Below are positions 61,574 through 64,000 of a DNA stretch of 64,000 bases, piece after piece. Position 1 is the stretch's first letter. Each line of letters opens with the position of its first letter. Made by a program: the position numbers and the translations under genes. The stretch spans positions 1,255,001 through 1,319,000 of the forward strand of contig CP102260.1 in the NCBI GenBank assembly GCA_025146925.1, given 5' to 3'. Source of the stretch: [Bacteroides] pectinophilus (GTDB taxonomy: Bacteria; Bacillota; Clostridia; Lachnospirales; Lachnospiraceae). The notes beneath the pieces are model-generated. The model ran no database searches. It was given only the letters and a program-made list of their open reading frames with translations, and was not told the origin of the DNA.

Positions 61574-64000
61574 ATGGAAATTCGCAAATCAAAAAAGCTG
61601 ATGGCCTATCTGCTTGCATTTTTAATGGTAGCATCAGCAATGAGTCCGTTATTTGTAAAAGAGACGTTTGCAGCCTCTGCTAAGACGTTATCAATTACAG
61701 AAGCGGCGGGGTGGTTGGAAACTGCATATGCAGAATGGACTCCTGTGGATGGGGCCGCAGGTTACATGGCATATGTAAAAAAGGCATCAGAATCAGATGC
61801 GGCATTTGTTCAGCTCGACAGTGAGCTTATAAGACAGTATGCAGGTTACTGGCGTGCAGATGCACCGGGACTTGCAGCAGGAAGCTATGTCATGAACATT
61901 GTTGCGGTGATGAAGGATGGTTCCAGGATAAGCTGCAAGACAGGAACACTCGATGTCAAAGCACATGACAGAAGTGGTTTTGCATTCTCATCAAAGTCTC
62001 AGTATGGTACCGGCTCAGGTGCATACAATGATGACGGAACACTTAAGAGCAATGCACAGGTCGTATATGTCACAGCTGATACAGCCAAGACATGTAAGGC
62101 TGTTGTTGGGGGTAAAGAGATTACAGGATTCCAGTCAATTCTTGATGCAAAGCAGAAGGATACAACGGGAACACCTATAGATTTTCGTATTATCGGACGT
62201 GTGTCACTTAATGATCTTGATCATATATCAAGTTCGTCAGAAGGTATCCAGATTAAGGGAAAGAGTGCTTACGCACAGATGAACATTACTGTTGAAGGTA
62301 TTGGAGAAGATGCAGCAGTTCATGGATTTGGATTCCTTGTACGTAATGCCGGTAATGTTGAATTCAGAAATTTTGCACTTATGGCATTTATGGATGATGG
62401 TATCTCACTTGATACTAAGAACTGTAATATCTGGGTTCATAACATGGACATTTTCTATGGCTCAACAGGCGGAGATGCTGACCAGGCAAAAGGTGATGGA
62501 TCTGTAGATGTCAAGGGTGCATCAACAAATGTTACAATTTCTTATGTACATTTCTGGGATTCAGGCAAATGCTCACTCTGCGGAATGAGCGACAGTGCAG
62601 AATTCCTTGTAACATATCATCATAACTGGTTTGACCATTCTGATTCACGTCATGCAAGAATCAGAGTTGCATCAGTACATCTTTATAATAATTATTATGA
62701 CGGCAATGCCAAGTATGGTGTTGGTACAACAAAGGGAAGTTCAGCTTTTGTGGAAGCTAACTACTTCAGAAACTGCAAGAATCCTATGATGAGTTCACTT
62801 CAGGGTTCAGATGCACGCGCTGACAAAGGTACATTCTCAGGTGAGAATGGCGGAATGATTAAAGCATACGGCAATGTTGTAGAGGGTGCATCAAACCTTG
62901 TATATGCTAACTCAGATGCAGGAACCATGTCTGCTGATTCAAAGAGCTTTGACGCATATCTTGCATCATCAAGAGATGAGCAGGTTCCTTCTTCATATAC
63001 AACAGTAGCAGGAGGCACAAAGTATAACAATTTTGATACATCTTCATCATATGACATTGGTGTTAAGGCATCAGCTGTAGATAAAGCAGAAGATGTACCG
63101 GCAGTTGTTACTAAGTATGCGGGAAGAATGAATGGCGGAGACTTTAAATGGACATTCAGTGCAAGCGATGATACTAATTACAGCGTTGACACAGCACTTA
63201 AGTCAGCAGTTGTAAGTTACAAGTCATCAGTACGTGCAATTGGCGGATACAATGGCAAGGCAGAGATTCCTGCAGAGACAACAACGCAGGCACCAACAGT
63301 GAAGCCAACGGAGAAGGCAACAGAAAAGGCAACAGAGAAGGCAACACAGGCACCAACAGTGAAGCCTACTGAGAAGGCAACAGAGAAGGCAACTGAAAAG
63401 GAGACACAGGCACCGACAGTAAAGCCTACAGAAAAAGAAACACAGTCTTTGGCACCATCAGTAACAGAGACAAAAATACATAACTTTACAAAGAATGGTA
63501 AGACAAGTTCTTACTTCAAAATTACCGGAAATCTTTCAAAAAGCAAGGGAAAGGTAACGTATAACGGCCTCAAGCTTACAAAGTGCCTTAAGATTGAATC
63601 TTCAACAAAGATTACATTTAAGACTGATTCAGATTCAAAGCTTACGCTCGTGTTCAATGCATCAAACAGTTCTGCTATTAAGGTTGATGGCAGGGAGTAT
63701 GCGCTTGATAATGGCATTTTAAATATAGAAATAAAAGCAGGAGAGCATTCAATTACAAAAGCAGACCCGGCAAATCTTTTCTATATAGAGGTGTCGTCAA
63801 AGAAATCTTCTTCAGAAGAGACTACAACAGAGCAGGCATCTGAGAGTACTACACAGGCACCGACAGAAAAGCCTTCAGATAGCAGACCGGAGACACCGGT
63901 TGAGAGCGATATCTATGTTTCTCCATCAGGTAAGGCATCTGCAGCAGGAAGCAAGAATGACCCAATGGATTTTGTTACGGCTATAAATAAAATCTCAGCA
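61574..64000 (+). CDS. Secreted multidomain pectate lyase (PL1, CBM77-like, second lyase), 3' end cut off
   Basis: At least 809 residues, open to the right edge. Signal peptide at 1-34 (hydrophobic run, cut near TFA-AS). Then an FN3-like segment (about 48-115), and a PL1 pectate lyase (about 130-560) with DDGISLDTKNCNIWVHNMD, GDGSVDVKGASTNVTISYVH and the catalytic region WFDHSDSRHARIR. A Thr/Glu/Lys/Pro repeat linker follows (565-630), then a beta-sandwich (633-740) resembling pectin-binding CBM77 (GKVTYNGLKLTKCLKIESST, DPANLFYIEV), another linker, and from about 779 IYVSPSGKASAAGSKNDPMD, which looks like the start of a PL9 domain. The plan recalls Ruminococcus PL1/PL9 pectinases. AAGGAAGG precedes the start. 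Confidence 0.88.
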   Translation, partial: MEIRKSKKLMAYLLAFLMVASAMSPLFVKETFAASAKTLSITEAAGWLETAYAEWTPVDGAAGYMAYVKKASESDAAFVQLDSELIRQYAGYWRADAPGLAAGSYVMNIVAVMKDGSRISCKTGTLDVKAHDRSGFAFSSKSQYGTGSGAYNDDGTLKSNAQVVYVTADTAKTCKAVVGGKEITGFQSILDAKQKDTTGTPIDFRIIGRVSLNDLDHISSSSEGIQIKGKSAYAQMNITVEGIGEDAAVHGFGFLVRNAGNVEFRNFALMAFMDDGISLDTKNCNIWVHNMDIFYGSTGGDADQAKGDGSVDVKGASTNVTISYVHFWDSGKCSLCGMSDSAEFLVTYHHNWFDHSDSRHARIRVASVHLYNNYYDGNAKYGVGTTKGSSAFVEANYFRNCKNPMMSSLQGSDARADKGTFSGENGGMIKAYGNVVEGASNLVYANSDAGTMSADSKSFDAYLASSRDEQVPSSYTTVAGGTKYNNFDTSSSYDIGVKASAVDKAEDVPAVVTKYAGRMNGGDFKWTFSASDDTNYSVDTALKSAVVSYKSSVRAIGGYNGKAEIPAETTTQAPTVKPTEKATEKATEKATQAPTVKPTEKATEKATEKETQAPTVKPTEKETQSLAPSVTETKIHNFTKNGKTSSYFKITGNLSKSKGKVTYNGLKLTKCLKIESSTKITFKTDSDSKLTLVFNASNSSAIKVDGREYALDNGILNIEIKAGEHSITKADPANLFYIEVSSKKSSSEETTTEQASESTTQAPTEKPSDSRPETPVESDIYVSPSGKASAAGSKNDPMDFVTAINKISA
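63285..63450 (+). repeat. Tandem linker repeats in the pectate lyase gene
   Basis: Three to four imperfect copies of a unit of about 54-60 bases coding for TQAPTVKPTEKATEKATEK-like peptide. It forms a flexible, probably extended spacer between catalytic and binding domains. Such repeats vary in number between strains by slippage. Confidence 0.8.

Noticed and set aside
63285-63450. Repeated units that at first glance resemble a short CRISPR array
   Set aside because: The units are in frame, code for a Thr/Pro/Glu/Lys linker and have no spacers of constant length; no cas gene is present.

Overview
The window reads as chromosome of a pectin-degrading, spore-forming member of the Lachnospiraceae, most like Lachnospira (Eubacterium) eligens or a close relative. 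This is inferred from the gene families; no rRNA gene is present. The evidence is low-to-moderate GC, strong AGGAGG-type ribosome sites, sporulation genes (gpr, spoIIP, spoIVA, spoIIM, a SpoVB-type flippase), many Lachnospiraceae-type DUF proteins, and pectin-active enzymes at both ends. Both edge genes are cut: a PcRGLX/YetA-like rhamnogalacturonan-active protein (left) and a large secreted pectate lyase (right).

Layout. 0-10 kb: the pectin protein, a membrane HTH regulator, an orphan substrate-binding lipoprotein, efp, a secreted nuclease, DUF proteins and a diguanylate cyclase. 10-31 kb: core genes, namely an SLC13-type carrier, an alpha/beta hydrolase, holA, a GH5 glycanase, rpsT, gpr-spoIIP, lepB, htpG with a CIRCE operator, spoIVA, a fused homocysteine methyltransferase/MTHFR, tRNA-Arg(CCG), an rluF-like gene, ligA and metA.

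32.3-44.9 kb is an accessory island between metA and a Dabb-domain gene. It carries a Bce-type peptide-antibiotic module (permease, ATPase, histidine kinase, response regulator, with a TTACA-N4-TGTAA site before the transporter operon). Next to it is a compact integrative mobilizable element of about 6.1 kb (37.77-43.90 kb): DUF6061, an SdpR/SdpI-like repressor and immunity pair, a MobA/MobL relaxase, a nested hairpin region that looks like oriT, an excisionase, an HTH regulator and a tyrosine integrase. A 10-bp repeat and shared arm-like repeats mark its two ends. The island edges hold gene debris (a sigma-factor N-terminus, a DUF6050 fragment, a DUF262-like fragment) and two copies of a hairpin repeat of about 56 bp.

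45-64 kb returns to core genes: a bacterial-PH-domain protein, the SpoVB-like flippase, the nifS-mnmA thiolation pair, a feoA-feoB fusion with its Cys-rich partner behind a Fur-box-like hairpin, a GH13 enzyme, an aminotransferase, proC, a Nudix gene with spoIIM, aroF, an aminopeptidase P, pyrimidine-nucleoside phosphorylase and the pectate lyase. The themes are plant-glycan use, sporulation, methionine and iron metabolism, and an acquired block that protects against antimicrobial peptides.

Start codons were moved from the longest open frame to the Shine-Dalgarno-supported codon where the sequence favoured it. Family calls come from reading the proteins, without database searches.
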